Below are positions 1 to 8,073 of a DNA stretch of 40,857 nt, piece after piece; within the stretch, counting starts at the first letter, position 1; every line of letters begins with the position of its first letter. The notes beneath the pieces were generated by a model. That model made no database searches and was not told the DNA's origin. It saw only the letters and a program-made list of their open reading frames with translations. The stretch is taken from contig CAMJQS010000005.1 in assembly GCA_946408105.1 (NCBI GenBank), positions 1 through 40,857 of the forward strand. The letters run 5' to 3'. The position numbers and the translations under genes are program-made. The DNA is from an uncultured Selenomonadales bacterium. Lineage in GTDB: Bacteria; Bacillota; Negativicutes; Selenomonadales; Selenomonadaceae.

Positions 1-2
1 AA

Positions 3-878
3 ACTCACCGCGAAAATCGTCACCTGCTCGAATACATGAAAGATATTCCGAAGACTAAGGCGCAATCGCACGCCGGCATTGACGAATTCGCAATGTTGTT
101 GCTCGCGCGCGCCGTAAACGATTTGAATTGCGATTTGCCTTTCGTAAACGTCCAATTTAATCGCGGCGTCGGCGCAAAAACCATTCCCGCTTACTCCGAC
201 GAACAAATTGGAGATTCAATTCGCGACGAAATTTTAATCGCGGGCGGCATGTTCGTTCCCAAGCCCGAACGCGCCGATTTTGTCCTGTTCGTCAACACAG
301 ACCCCAAAGGAAAAACTTTTGAGCTGCATAATTCCGTTCCGCCGCAAGTTTTGACTAAACGTCAGGAAAAATATTTCGCGCGCAACGCCGAAAAATTTTC
401 CGCGATGGTCGAAGACGCCGTGAATAAAAATTTGCCCGTGGGCGTCGCCGATATTATTTCCGCGAACGGCGCAGACAACTTTTTGATGAACGAACTTTAC
501 GAAAAAGATTTGCTCTTCAAGTTGCGGGCTTACGGCGGCTGGAACACCGCGACGAACACTTCGGGCTTTGCAATCGGCACGGGCGTTTTGACAAAAAAAA
601 TGAGCCGCCAATCGATTGACAGGCTCCTTGCCGCGCGCTACCTCGACGACTGGGCTTATCAGGCGAACGCTCGCACGCAAATTGCTGATGAACTTTCTAA
701 ACGCCCCGACGGTTTGGCGATTTATTTAAATCTCGGCGACCATGAATCCGAAATCTTCAAGCGCGAAAATATTTTCATGCACGAGTTCGCCGTGAAATAT
801 TTTCCGCAGTGGAATGAATTTGTCGTCTCGAATCCGTGGCACAGAATGTTTGAATGCCGAATCGATTTTACAGAATAG
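3..878 (+). CDS. DUF4127-like protein, 5' truncated by window edge
   Basis: Frame stays open upstream of the ATG at 36 to the window edge; sequence (HAGIDEFAMLLLAR, GGWNTATNTSG) recalls DUF4127 C-terminal half. Confidence 0.65.
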   Translation, partial: THRENRHLLEYMKDIPKTKAQSHAGIDEFAMLLLARAVNDLNCDLPFVNVQFNRGVGAKTIPAYSDEQIGDSIRDEILIAGGMFVPKPERADFVLFVNTDPKGKTFELHNSVPPQVLTKRQEKYFARNAEKFSAMVEDAVNKNLPVGVADIISANGADNFLMNELYEKDLLFKLRAYGGWNTATNTSGFAIGTGVLTKKMSRQSIDRLLAARYLDDWAYQANARTQIADELSKRPDGLAIYLNLGDHESEIFKRENIFMHEFAVKYFPQWNEFVVSNPWHRMFECRIDFTE

Positions 879-3093
879 TTTGCGCGTGAACTGCTTGGCC
901 GACGCAAATTCCGCCGTCGTTGGGAGGAATCATTTCGTGGCGAAGGATTTTTAAACTTCCGCGCCGCAACAATTTTTCCGTCGTCAACGAGGCCAGCAAC
1001 GAATTTTGAAATACGCCGCCGCTCAATGCGACGGTTTTTATTTTTGTCCGCGCGCTCAACTCAAAAATAATTTGCGCGGTCATTTCGGCCAGGCTCTCGT
1101 GAAAAAATTTTGCCGTGTCGAAAATATTTTCGCCGTTCAATCGGCGAGTTAAAACCTCGGAAAAAATTTCGTTCGTGTCTTTGAATTCGGCGCGAAAATT
1201 TTTTGTCGAACGCTCTGCGGCGGCTTGAAGTTTCATTGCGGCTTCGCCCTCGTACGTCGAAACTTTGCACACGCCCAAAATCGCGGCCACCGCGTCAAAA
1301 ATTCTTCCGACGCTCGTCGAACGAACGCAGTTAATTTTTTTCTCCAGTAAAAATTTTTGGCCGCGCAAATTTTTTTCGTCGGCAAGATTCAATTCGCGGG
1401 CAACGTCCAAATTTTTTATGAAGCTCAAAGCGATTCTCCAGCCTTCGCGCGAAGATTTATCGCCGCCGGCCTGCATGAACGGTTCAATCGACGCCGCGCG
1501 CTCAAAATTTTTCGTGTCGCAAATAAAAAATTCTCCGCCCCAAATTGTTCCGTCGAGTCCGTAGCCGGTTCCGTCGAATGCAACGCCGATAACTTCGCCG
1601 CCGAAATTATTTTCCGCCAGGCAACTCAAAATGTGCGCGTAGTGGTGTTGAATTTTTATCAGCGGCACGTTTAATTCCTTAGAAATTTTTTCGGCAAGGG
1701 CGGTCGTCTGATAGCGCGGGTGCAAATCGCAGGCAACGACTTCGGGATTTATTTCAAGCAAATTTTTCATGCGGTCAATCGAATTTTCCAAAACTTCAAC
1801 CGTGCGCAAGTCGCCGACGTCGCCGATGTAGGGCGAAGCGTAAAACAAATTATTTTTCGCGAGGCAAAAAGTATTTTTGAGTTCGCCGCCGAGCGCGAGG
1901 ACGGAAATTTTTTTCGCGGCGTCAAAAAAAATCGGCAAGGGAGAATATCCGCGGCTGCGACGAATCATCGAGGGGCGGCCGTCGATAAAATCCATGACAG
2001 AATCGTCCGCGCGGAGCAAAATTTTTCTGTCGTGACTTAAAATCGCGTCGCAGTAGTCAAAATTTTTCAGTGCGTCGTCGTCGTCAATCGTAATCGGCAC
2101 GCCCGAAGGATTTCCGCTCGTCATAATCAGCGCGTCGGGAAAATTTTTAATTTCGTCGGGAAAATCGAAGATGAGCAAATGCAGCGGCGTGTAAGGAAGG
2201 ATCGCGCCGAGTTTATTTATTTCGGGCGCGACGTTCGCGGCGATTGAGCCGAATTTTTTTTGCAGAAGGACGATTGGTTTTTGCGGAGAGTCCAAAAAAT
2301 TTTTTTCAGCGTCGGAAAGAAAACATTCGCGCTCGACGGCAGAAATATTTTTGAACATGACGGCAAAAGGTTTCGTCGGACGGATTTTTGAATCGCGCAG
2401 ACGTTGAACGGCAGAAAAATTTTTCGCGTCGCAGGCAAGATGAAAGCCGCCGATACCTTTTATCGCGACGACGCCTCCGCCCGCCAAAATTTTCCGCACG
2501 TGTTTAATCGCGTCATGCCCGCGCAAATTTTTTCCGAGCAAATAAACTTCGCAGCCGCAATCGTTGCAACAAATCGGTTGCGCGTCGAAGCGTCGCGAAT
2601 TTTTATCGAAATATTCTTCGGCGCAGGCGTCGCACATCGGAAAATCGCCCATGGAAGTCCGTTCGCGGTCGTAAGGCATATTTTTTAAAATCGTGAGCCG
2701 CGGGCCGCACGCCGTGCAATTTATGAACGGATGAAGGTAGCGGCGATTGTTTTTGTCGAAAAGTTCGGCGGCGCATTTTTCGCAAACGGCAATGTCGGGC
2801 GAAACAAAAATATCGCCGGCCTCGTGCACGCTGTCGACGATTTTAAATTCGGAAAAATTTTCGTCGGGCAAATTTTTAACGTCGACTTTCAAAATCGCAG
2901 AGCGCGGAGGATTTTTTGTTTGCAGCGCGTCGAAAAAATTTTTTAAATCGTCGTCCGCGCCTTGAGCAAAAATTTCGACGTAAGAGCCGCGATTGGCGAC
3001 GGTGCCGACGATTTTATTTGCGTCCGCCAAGTTTTTCACGAACGGACGGAAGCCGACGCCTTGAACAATCCCGAAAATTTTTACGTTGAGCAA
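868..3093 (-). CDS. hypF: Carbamoyltransferase HypF ([NiFe] hydrogenase maturation)
   Basis: N-terminal acylphosphatase motif (GIVQGVGFRPFV), paired CxxC zinc fingers (CEKCAAELF, CTACGPR, CDACAEEYF, CNDCGCE), YrdC-like and Kae1-like domains. Confidence 0.95.
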   Translation of the reverse strand: MLNVKIFGIVQGVGFRPFVKNLADANKIVGTVANRGSYVEIFAQGADDDLKNFFDALQTKNPPRSAILKVDVKNLPDENFSEFKIVDSVHEAGDIFVSPDIAVCEKCAAELFDKNNRRYLHPFINCTACGPRLTILKNMPYDRERTSMGDFPMCDACAEEYFDKNSRRFDAQPICCNDCGCEVYLLGKNLRGHDAIKHVRKILAGGGVVAIKGIGGFHLACDAKNFSAVQRLRDSKIRPTKPFAVMFKNISAVERECFLSDAEKNFLDSPQKPIVLLQKKFGSIAANVAPEINKLGAILPYTPLHLLIFDFPDEIKNFPDALIMTSGNPSGVPITIDDDDALKNFDYCDAILSHDRKILLRADDSVMDFIDGRPSMIRRSRGYSPLPIFFDAAKKISVLALGGELKNTFCLAKNNLFYASPYIGDVGDLRTVEVLENSIDRMKNLLEINPEVVACDLHPRYQTTALAEKISKELNVPLIKIQHHYAHILSCLAENNFGGEVIGVAFDGTGYGLDGTIWGGEFFICDTKNFERAASIEPFMQAGGDKSSREGWRIALSFIKNLDVARELNLADEKNLRGQKFLLEKKINCVRSTSVGRIFDAVAAILGVCKVSTYEGEAAMKLQAAAERSTKNFRAEFKDTNEIFSEVLTRRLNGENIFDTAKFFHESLAEMTAQIIFELSARTKIKTVALSGGVFQNSLLASLTTEKLLRRGSLKILRHEMIPPNDGGICVGQAVHAQTIL

Positions 3094-3137
3094 AATTCTT
3101 CACCTCGCGCCGATTGTACCAAAAAATTTTTCCGCTG

Positions 3138-3146
3138 TGATATAAT
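3138..3146 (+). promoter_or_regulatory. Extended -10 promoter (TG-A-TATAAT) of the RM gene
   Basis: tgatataat about 22 nt upstream of the ATG at 3169; SD ggaaggagg; -35 not convincing. Confidence 0.6.
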
Positions 3147-3168
3147 TTTTTCGGAAGGAGGAATTTTT

Positions 3169-5889
3169 ATGAGCAAAGAGGCCGCAAAAATTTTCGCAAA
3201 CGATTGGTACGAATTGGGCGACGAGAAAAGTGACACGCAAAAATTTTGGTGGACGCTCCTGCGCGACGTGTTCGACGTTGCACGCCCCGAAAAAATTATC
3301 GACTTTGAAATTTCCGTGCCCAACGGCTTCATCGACGCTTACATTTCCACGACAAAAGTTTTAATCGAACAAAAAAGTTTCGGCGTCGACCTCTCCAAAA
3401 AAATTCTTCAGTCCGACGGAAAACTTTTGACGCCTTACGAGCAGGCCGTCCGTTACGCGCAAGCTCTCGACGAGCCGCCGCGTTGGATTGTCGCTTGCAA
3501 CTTTTCCGAGTTCAGAATTTATAAACGCGGGCGCGACGAGCCGACCGTTATCAAACTGCGCGACCTGCGCTATCAATTTCAGCGGCTGAAATTTTTAATC
3601 GACCCCGCAGCCGACGACGCGCCGCCCGAAGAAAAAATTTCCAAGGAAGCTCTCGACATTATCGAAAAAATTTACGAGGCCTTCGCGAAAAATTACGAGC
3701 GCAACAAAATTTTCGACTACGAGGACACGCTGAACAAAATTTGCACGCGGCTGGTCTTCTGCCTTTACGCCGGCGACGCTCAACTTTTCGACGCGAACCA
3801 ATTTTTCAACTACCTGCAAAGTTTCAACGACGCCGAAAGAAATTTCGCGCTCCAAAATCTTTTCAACGTCCTCAACACGCCCGAAGACCACCGCGAAAAT
3901 TTCGACGACGCGCTGAAAAATTTTCCTTACGTCAACGGCGGGCTCTTCGACGAAAAAATTTCGCTGCCCGAATACAATAGAAACGTCAGCAGCCCCACGG
4001 CCGCTATCGGAGCGTTCAACGCGCGGAAAAAATTTTCTTGGCACGAGATAAGCCCGCCGATTTTCGGCGCAATGTTTGAATCGACTTTCAGCAAGGAAAA
4101 TCGGCAACGCGCGAGCGGAATGTTTTATACAAGCGTTGAAAATATTCATAAAGTCATCGACCCGCTGTTCCTCGACGATTTGCGCGACGAATTTGAATTC
4201 GCGAAACGCAAACAGATTAAAAATCGGGCGGCGGCTCTCCTCGAACTGCAAGAAAAAATTTCGTCGCTGAAATTTTTAGACCCCGCTTGCGGCAGCGGAA
4301 ATTTTTTGACGGAAACTTATTTGAGCTTGCGTCGCCTCGAAAATGAAATCCTTGAAGAACTTCGCCCGCTGATTAATCTTCCCGAAAATCCCGTAAAGGT
4401 TTCTATCAATCAGTTTTACGGCATTGAAATTAATTCGTTCGCCGTGAGCGTCGCGCAGACCGCGTTGTGGATTGCAGAAAACCAAATGCTCCAAGAGACG
4501 GAAGGCGCGCTTGGAAAAAATCTTCAAGCTCTGCCGCTGAAAAGCTACGCGACAATCGTAAAGGCGAACGCTCTGCAAATCGACTGGAAAATCGTTGCGC
4601 CCGAAGCAAATTTTATCATCGGCAATCCTCCGTTCGTCGGCGCGCGTTTAAAATCTTCCGAACAAGCCCGCGACATTCAAAAAGTTTTCGACGGCTGGAA
4701 AAATCTCGGCAACCTTGATTATGTTTGCGCCTGGTACAAATTGGCCGCCGACTTCATTCAAGGCACAAAGATTCGTTGCGCGTTCGTGTCGACAAATTCC
4801 GTTTGTCAGGGCGACAGCGTCGGCACGCTCTGGAAAAATCTTTTCGTGCAAGAAATTCATATCGACTTCGCGCACAGAACGTTCAAATGGCTCAGCGATT
4901 CGGAAAATATGGCGCACGTTCACTGCGTCGTTGTCGGTTTCAGCTCCGCGCCCAACGATAAGCCCAAAAAAATTTTCGACGGCAAAAAATTTTTCGTCGC
5001 GAAGAACATCAACGCTTACCTCGTCGACGGCGAAGATATTTTCGTCGAGAGCCGCAACACTCCGATTCAAGACGGCGTGCCCGAAATCGGCATTGGCAAC
5101 AAACCGATTGACGGCGGCAATTATCTTTTCACGCCCGAAGAAATGGACGACTTCATCAAGCGCGAGCCGGCTGCCGAAAAATTTTTCAAGCCGTGGTTCG
5201 GCGCGGAAGAATTCATCAAAGGCAAGAAAAGATTTTGTCTTCTGCTGAAAGATTTGTCGCCCGAAGAGATAAAAAAATTCCCGCTCATCGCTGAACGGGT
5301 CGAGGCCGTGAAAAATTATCGTGCGGCGAGCAAAAGCGCGGGCACTCGAAAAATTTCAGACAAGCCGACAAGATTTCACGTTGAAAATTTTCCGCGCGGA
5401 AATTTTTTGGCGATACCCTGTGTAAGCTCCGAACGCCGCCAATATATTCCGATTGGCTTCATGAATGATTCTGTCGTTTGCAGTGACCGATTAAGATTGG
5501 TCTCGAACGCAACGCTTTATCATTTTGGAATTTTAACAAGCGCGATTCACATGGATTGGATGCGAACGGTCGCAGGACGTTTAAAATCCGATTATCAATA
5601 TTCGGCGACGATTGTTTACAATAATTTTCCGTGGCCGGAAGTGACGGAGCGGCGGCGGCGCATGATTGAACGCAGTGCGCAAAACATTTTGGACGTTCGC
5701 GCGGATTTTCCCGATTGGACATTCGCAAAACTCTACGACGAGGCGACCATGCCCGACGAGTTGCGCGTGGCTCACAAGGCGAACGACTTTGCGGTTGCCT
5801 TGGCCTACGGCTTTGAAAATTTTTTGGACGACGAATCAAAAATCGTGGCCGAGCTGATGAAACTTTACAAGCGATTGACAAAAGCTTGA
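3169..5889 (+). CDS. MmeI-like (Type IIL) single-polypeptide restriction endonuclease/DNA adenine methyltransferase, about 906 aa
   Basis: SAM motif FLDPACGSGNFL, catalytic GNPPFVGA, N-terminal PD-(D/E)xK-like FIDAYISTTKVLIEQK; start with SD at 3169 instead of ORF start 2962. Confidence 0.88.
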   Translation: MSKEAAKIFANDWYELGDEKSDTQKFWWTLLRDVFDVARPEKIIDFEISVPNGFIDAYISTTKVLIEQKSFGVDLSKKILQSDGKLLTPYEQAVRYAQALDEPPRWIVACNFSEFRIYKRGRDEPTVIKLRDLRYQFQRLKFLIDPAADDAPPEEKISKEALDIIEKIYEAFAKNYERNKIFDYEDTLNKICTRLVFCLYAGDAQLFDANQFFNYLQSFNDAERNFALQNLFNVLNTPEDHRENFDDALKNFPYVNGGLFDEKISLPEYNRNVSSPTAAIGAFNARKKFSWHEISPPIFGAMFESTFSKENRQRASGMFYTSVENIHKVIDPLFLDDLRDEFEFAKRKQIKNRAAALLELQEKISSLKFLDPACGSGNFLTETYLSLRRLENEILEELRPLINLPENPVKVSINQFYGIEINSFAVSVAQTALWIAENQMLQETEGALGKNLQALPLKSYATIVKANALQIDWKIVAPEANFIIGNPPFVGARLKSSEQARDIQKVFDGWKNLGNLDYVCAWYKLAADFIQGTKIRCAFVSTNSVCQGDSVGTLWKNLFVQEIHIDFAHRTFKWLSDSENMAHVHCVVVGFSSAPNDKPKKIFDGKKFFVAKNINAYLVDGEDIFVESRNTPIQDGVPEIGIGNKPIDGGNYLFTPEEMDDFIKREPAAEKFFKPWFGAEEFIKGKKRFCLLLKDLSPEEIKKFPLIAERVEAVKNYRAASKSAGTRKISDKPTRFHVENFPRGNFLAIPCVSSERRQYIPIGFMNDSVVCSDRLRLVSNATLYHFGILTSAIHMDWMRTVAGRLKSDYQYSATIVYNNFPWPEVTERRRRMIERSAQNILDVRADFPDWTFAKLYDEATMPDELRVAHKANDFAVALAYGFENFLDDESKIVAELMKLYKRLTKA

Positions 5890-5903
5890 GCGTGTGATAT
5901 AAA
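5875..5903 (+). promoter_or_regulatory. Strong sigma70-type promoter P-anti1 (TTGACA-N17-TATAAA, extended -10), overlapping the RM stop codon
   Basis: ttgaca 5875-5880, 17-nt spacer, tataaa 5898-5903. Confidence 0.7.
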
Positions 5904-5909
5904 TTATTC

Positions 5910-6004
5910 GTCAGATTGAAAATCTACAAAGTATGTCAAACATAACTAACACAAACGAAGAACAACCCCCGTCGGAGTGATGAACCGTGCGGGGGCTTCG
6001 TTTT
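5910..6004 (+). ncRNA. Candidate antisense RNA 1 (type I antitoxin-like)
   Basis: Promoter at 5875-5903, terminator-like hairpin 5966-5995 plus TTTT; contains a 24-nt segment nearly complementary to the toxin-1 mRNA start region. Confidence 0.5.
5956..6004 (+). terminator. Hairpin terminator (possibly bidirectional)
   Basis: CCCCCG(5966-5971)/CGGGGG(5990-5995), outer CGAAG/CTTCG, then TTTT. Confidence 0.6.
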
Positions 6005-6057
6005 GCCTTAACCGGTTGATGAGACCGATTGTCAGGGGCACCGAGTTGAACGGTCTG

Positions 6058-6141
6058 CTACTTCAGCCAGTGATCATAGATGTAATTGCCGATGATAATC
6101 GACGCTACGTTCACGGCCAAGCCGATAAGTATGTCAGACAT
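6058..6141 (-). CDS. 27-aa hydrophobic peptide MSDILIGLAVNVASIIIGNYIYDHWLK (candidate type I toxin 1)
   Basis: SD AAGGAGGT about 9 nt before ATG; promoter TTGAAC-N17-TATAAT upstream; one predicted membrane-spanning stretch; absent from the supplied ORF track because of size. Confidence 0.65.
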   Translation of the reverse strand: MSDILIGLAVNVASIIIGNYIYDHWLK

Positions 6142-6202
6142 ACACTAACACCTCCTTCCGTTGTGGATTAATGCTGTAGTCGGAAGTGGTAGCATTGGCG
6201 GG

Positions 6203-6231
6203 ATTATAACAGAAAAAATTTGGCCGTTCAA
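6203..6231 (-). promoter_or_regulatory. Promoter of peptide 1 (TTGAAC-N17-TATAAT with TG-T extension)
   Basis: Minus strand: -35 at 6226-6231, -10 at 6203-6208. Confidence 0.7.
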
Positions 6232-6234
6232 TAT

Positions 6235-6263
6235 TTGACAAAAGCTTGAGCGTGTGATAAATT
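6235..6263 (+). promoter_or_regulatory. P-anti2, duplicate of the 5875 promoter (TTGACA-N17-TAAATT)
   Basis: 25 nt (ttgacaaaagcttgagcgtgtgata) identical to 5875-5899. Confidence 0.65.
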
Positions 6264-6269
6264 TTTGTC

Positions 6270-6378
6270 GGTTTAAAAAAGACATTTTTAAGGCAGTCGG
6301 TGTTGGGGAACGTCGACGGCCTCTCACTTAATTCAATATCGAGTGAAGAAGGTCGCGTCCGCAAACGCGGCTTTTTTC
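6270..6378 (+). ncRNA. Candidate antisense RNA 2 (type I antitoxin-like)
   Basis: Promoter at 6235; hairpin GTCGGTGTT-GGGG-AACGTCGAC (6296-6317); terminator hairpin 6352-6371 plus T6; convergent to peptide 2. Confidence 0.5.
6352..6377 (+). terminator. Rho-independent terminator of candidate antisense RNA 2
   Basis: GTCGCGT-CCGCAA-ACGCGGC followed by TTTTTT. Confidence 0.7.
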
Positions 6379-6387
6379 GTTCCTAAA

Positions 6388-6465
6388 TTACTTCAAGAAC
6401 GTGAGCAACATCAGAACGGTCTGAATCAAGCTGAGCATGAGCATCAACCATTTGTAATTGTCCAT
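6388..6465 (-). CDS. 25-aa hydrophobic peptide MDNYKWLMLMLSLIQTVLMLLTFLK (candidate type I toxin 2, holin-like-toxin pattern)
   Basis: SD GAGGGGGTG, own promoter at 6519-6547, 5'UTR hairpin CCTCTC-GCAA-GAGAGG overlapping the SD; pattern MxxYxxLxLMxxxxxxVxxLLTF recalls Hol_Tox/TxpA-like peptides. Confidence 0.65.
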   Translation of the reverse strand: MDNYKWLMLMLSLIQTVLMLLTFLK

Positions 6466-6518
6466 GATGTCACCCCCTCTCTTGCGAGAGGAGAGCCGAC
6501 TCACTGACTGCCGAAAAA

Positions 6519-6547
6519 AATATATCACAGCGTCATAAACTTTTCAA
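6519..6547 (-). promoter_or_regulatory. Promoter of peptide 2 (TTGAAA-N17-TATATT with TG-A extension)
   Basis: Minus strand: -35 at 6542-6547, -10 at 6519-6524. Confidence 0.7.
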
Positions 6548-6550
6548 GCA

Positions 6551-6587
6551 AAAAAAATCCCGCCGACCTTGGCGGGAAATTTTTTTA
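6551..6587 (-). terminator. Terminator of the export operon
   Basis: CCCGCC-GACCTT-GGCGGG flanked by A/T runs, right at the tolC-like stop codon. Confidence 0.8.
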
Positions 6588-8060
6588 TTCGTCAAAAGGT
6601 TTTTCGGGCTCGTCGGTTTGTTCGTCGTAAAGATTTTCGACGGCGGCGGCCTCCAAAGATTTTTTCGAAGACTTGCCCGACTGTTCGGCCTCGGAATAAA
6701 GGAGCGCGTCAATCGCGACGGGCACGCCCATTGCCTTTTCCAGTTGGGCGCGGCTCGTGTTGAAATTGTACAGCGCGGAGAAATAATTGTTGCGAGTCTC
6801 GACAACTTTTTCTTGCGCGTTCATGACGTTCAAGTTTGTGTCGACGCCTTCGATGTAACGAACTTGCGCGATAGAAAATTCTTCTTCGGCCTTGTCGACG
6901 GCGGCGGCAGTCACTTGAATATTTTTTTCTGCGGTCTTCATGGCAATGTACGCGCTGTGAACTTCAAGCTGAATGGTTTCGATTCGCTGTTGAGCGATTG
7001 ACTCGGCTTTGCGCTCGATTGCCTTTGCTTGCTGAACGCCGGCACCGGTTACGCCGTTGTCAAAAATATTCCACTGCATTTGCAAGCCGACCGACCATTG
7101 CTCGGCGTTGTGGTTCGCGCCGAAAACATTTTCGCCGGACATCTGCCCTTGGACGACGGCACTGACATTTGGACGATAACCGCTTTTTGCGGCGGAAGTT
7201 TGAGCGTGCGCCTGCTTGATTGCGTAAGTCGCGGCAATTCCGTCGGGACGATGAGCCAGCGCGTATTCGAGGCAATCGTTTTCGCTCAAGTTGTAGTGGA
7301 CGAAATTAATTTTGTCGCTTGCGGCCAGCTCCGTGCTGACGGGCAAGCCGATGATGTTGTTAAGTTGAGCGACGGCAGTTTGATAATCTCCTTGCGCGTT
7401 GTTCAAACTCTGTTGGCTGTTGGCGAGCTGAACGGTCGTGGCGAGCACGTCCGATTTTGCGACGGTGCCGACCTCGTATTGAATGGAAACGTGGCGCAAA
7501 TGTTCCTGCAAAAGTTGAACGGCTTCTTCCTGGACGGTGACCAAAGACGCCTGCCGAAGAACTTGATAATAAGCTTGCGCCGCCCGAAATTTTACTTCCT
7601 GTCGAGAATTTTCCAACGACAAGTCCGCCGCGTTCAATCCGTAGCGCGCAGCCTCCCGCTGATTTTCCAAACGCCCGCCCGTGTACAGCGGCATGGACAA
7701 AGTTGCGCTGTTGATGTTTTCGTTTTCGTAGGAAGGATAAAGGCTCATGTTCACATCTTGAAATTTTGACGCGGCGCGCGCGGCGTCGTGATTAGTGCGT
7801 CGGCCGGTATTGCGATAATATCTGCCGCCGATACGATTTAAACTTGACGACCAACTTAAAGACACGCCCGCTTGTCTGCGTGCCACGGACAAATTCCAAC
7901 GCGCGGCCTCTCTGTCTTCTGCTGCCTGTTCGATTAAGCGATTGTTTTTCAGCGCGAGTGCTATTGCCTCGTCGAGCGTCAAAGTCATTCCTTCTGCGGC
8001 GAGGGCGGAATTGGGGAGAAGAACGGCCGCCGCCGTCAACGCCGCCAAAAATTTTTTCAT
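6585..8060 (-). CDS. TolC-family outer membrane efflux protein
   Basis: MKKFLAALTAAAVLLPNSALA signal peptide; TolC/OEP-type repeats; SD upstream of ATG at 8060, so the 8216 ORF start is too long. Confidence 0.88.
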   Translation of the reverse strand: MKKFLAALTAAAVLLPNSALAAEGMTLTLDEAIALALKNNRLIEQAAEDREAARWNLSVARRQAGVSLSWSSSLNRIGGRYYRNTGRRTNHDAARAASKFQDVNMSLYPSYENENINSATLSMPLYTGGRLENQREAARYGLNAADLSLENSRQEVKFRAAQAYYQVLRQASLVTVQEEAVQLLQEHLRHVSIQYEVGTVAKSDVLATTVQLANSQQSLNNAQGDYQTAVAQLNNIIGLPVSTELAASDKINFVHYNLSENDCLEYALAHRPDGIAATYAIKQAHAQTSAAKSGYRPNVSAVVQGQMSGENVFGANHNAEQWSVGLQMQWNIFDNGVTGAGVQQAKAIERKAESIAQQRIETIQLEVHSAYIAMKTAEKNIQVTAAAVDKAEEEFSIAQVRYIEGVDTNLNVMNAQEKVVETRNNYFSALYNFNTSRAQLEKAMGVPVAIDALLYSEAEQSGKSSKKSLEAAAVENLYDEQTDEPEKPFDE

Positions 8061-8073
8061 AAGCAATTTCTCC

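Noticed and set aside
868-878. 11-bp overlap of hypF 3' end with the DUF4127-like gene as an antisense regulatory device
   Set aside because: Short convergent overlaps are common in compact genomes; nothing more supports regulation
3595-4251. 218-aa minus-strand ORF opposite the RM gene
   Set aside because: Shadow ORF: arises from codon bias of the clearly coding plus strand; no SD, no recognisable motif
5977-6171. 64-aa plus-strand ORF over the first micro-peptide
   Set aside because: No SD, starts inside a terminator hairpin, composition uninformative
6058-6465. Micro-peptides as cargo/precursors of the adjacent NHLP exporter
   Set aside because: No double-Gly leader or NHLP/Nif11-like leader, separate promoters, an export-operon terminator in between, and antisense RNA layout; type I toxin explanation fits better, though not excluded experimentally
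7029-7769. 246-aa plus-strand ORF inside the TolC gene
   Set aside because: Fully antisense to a well-supported CDS, no SD, no family pattern
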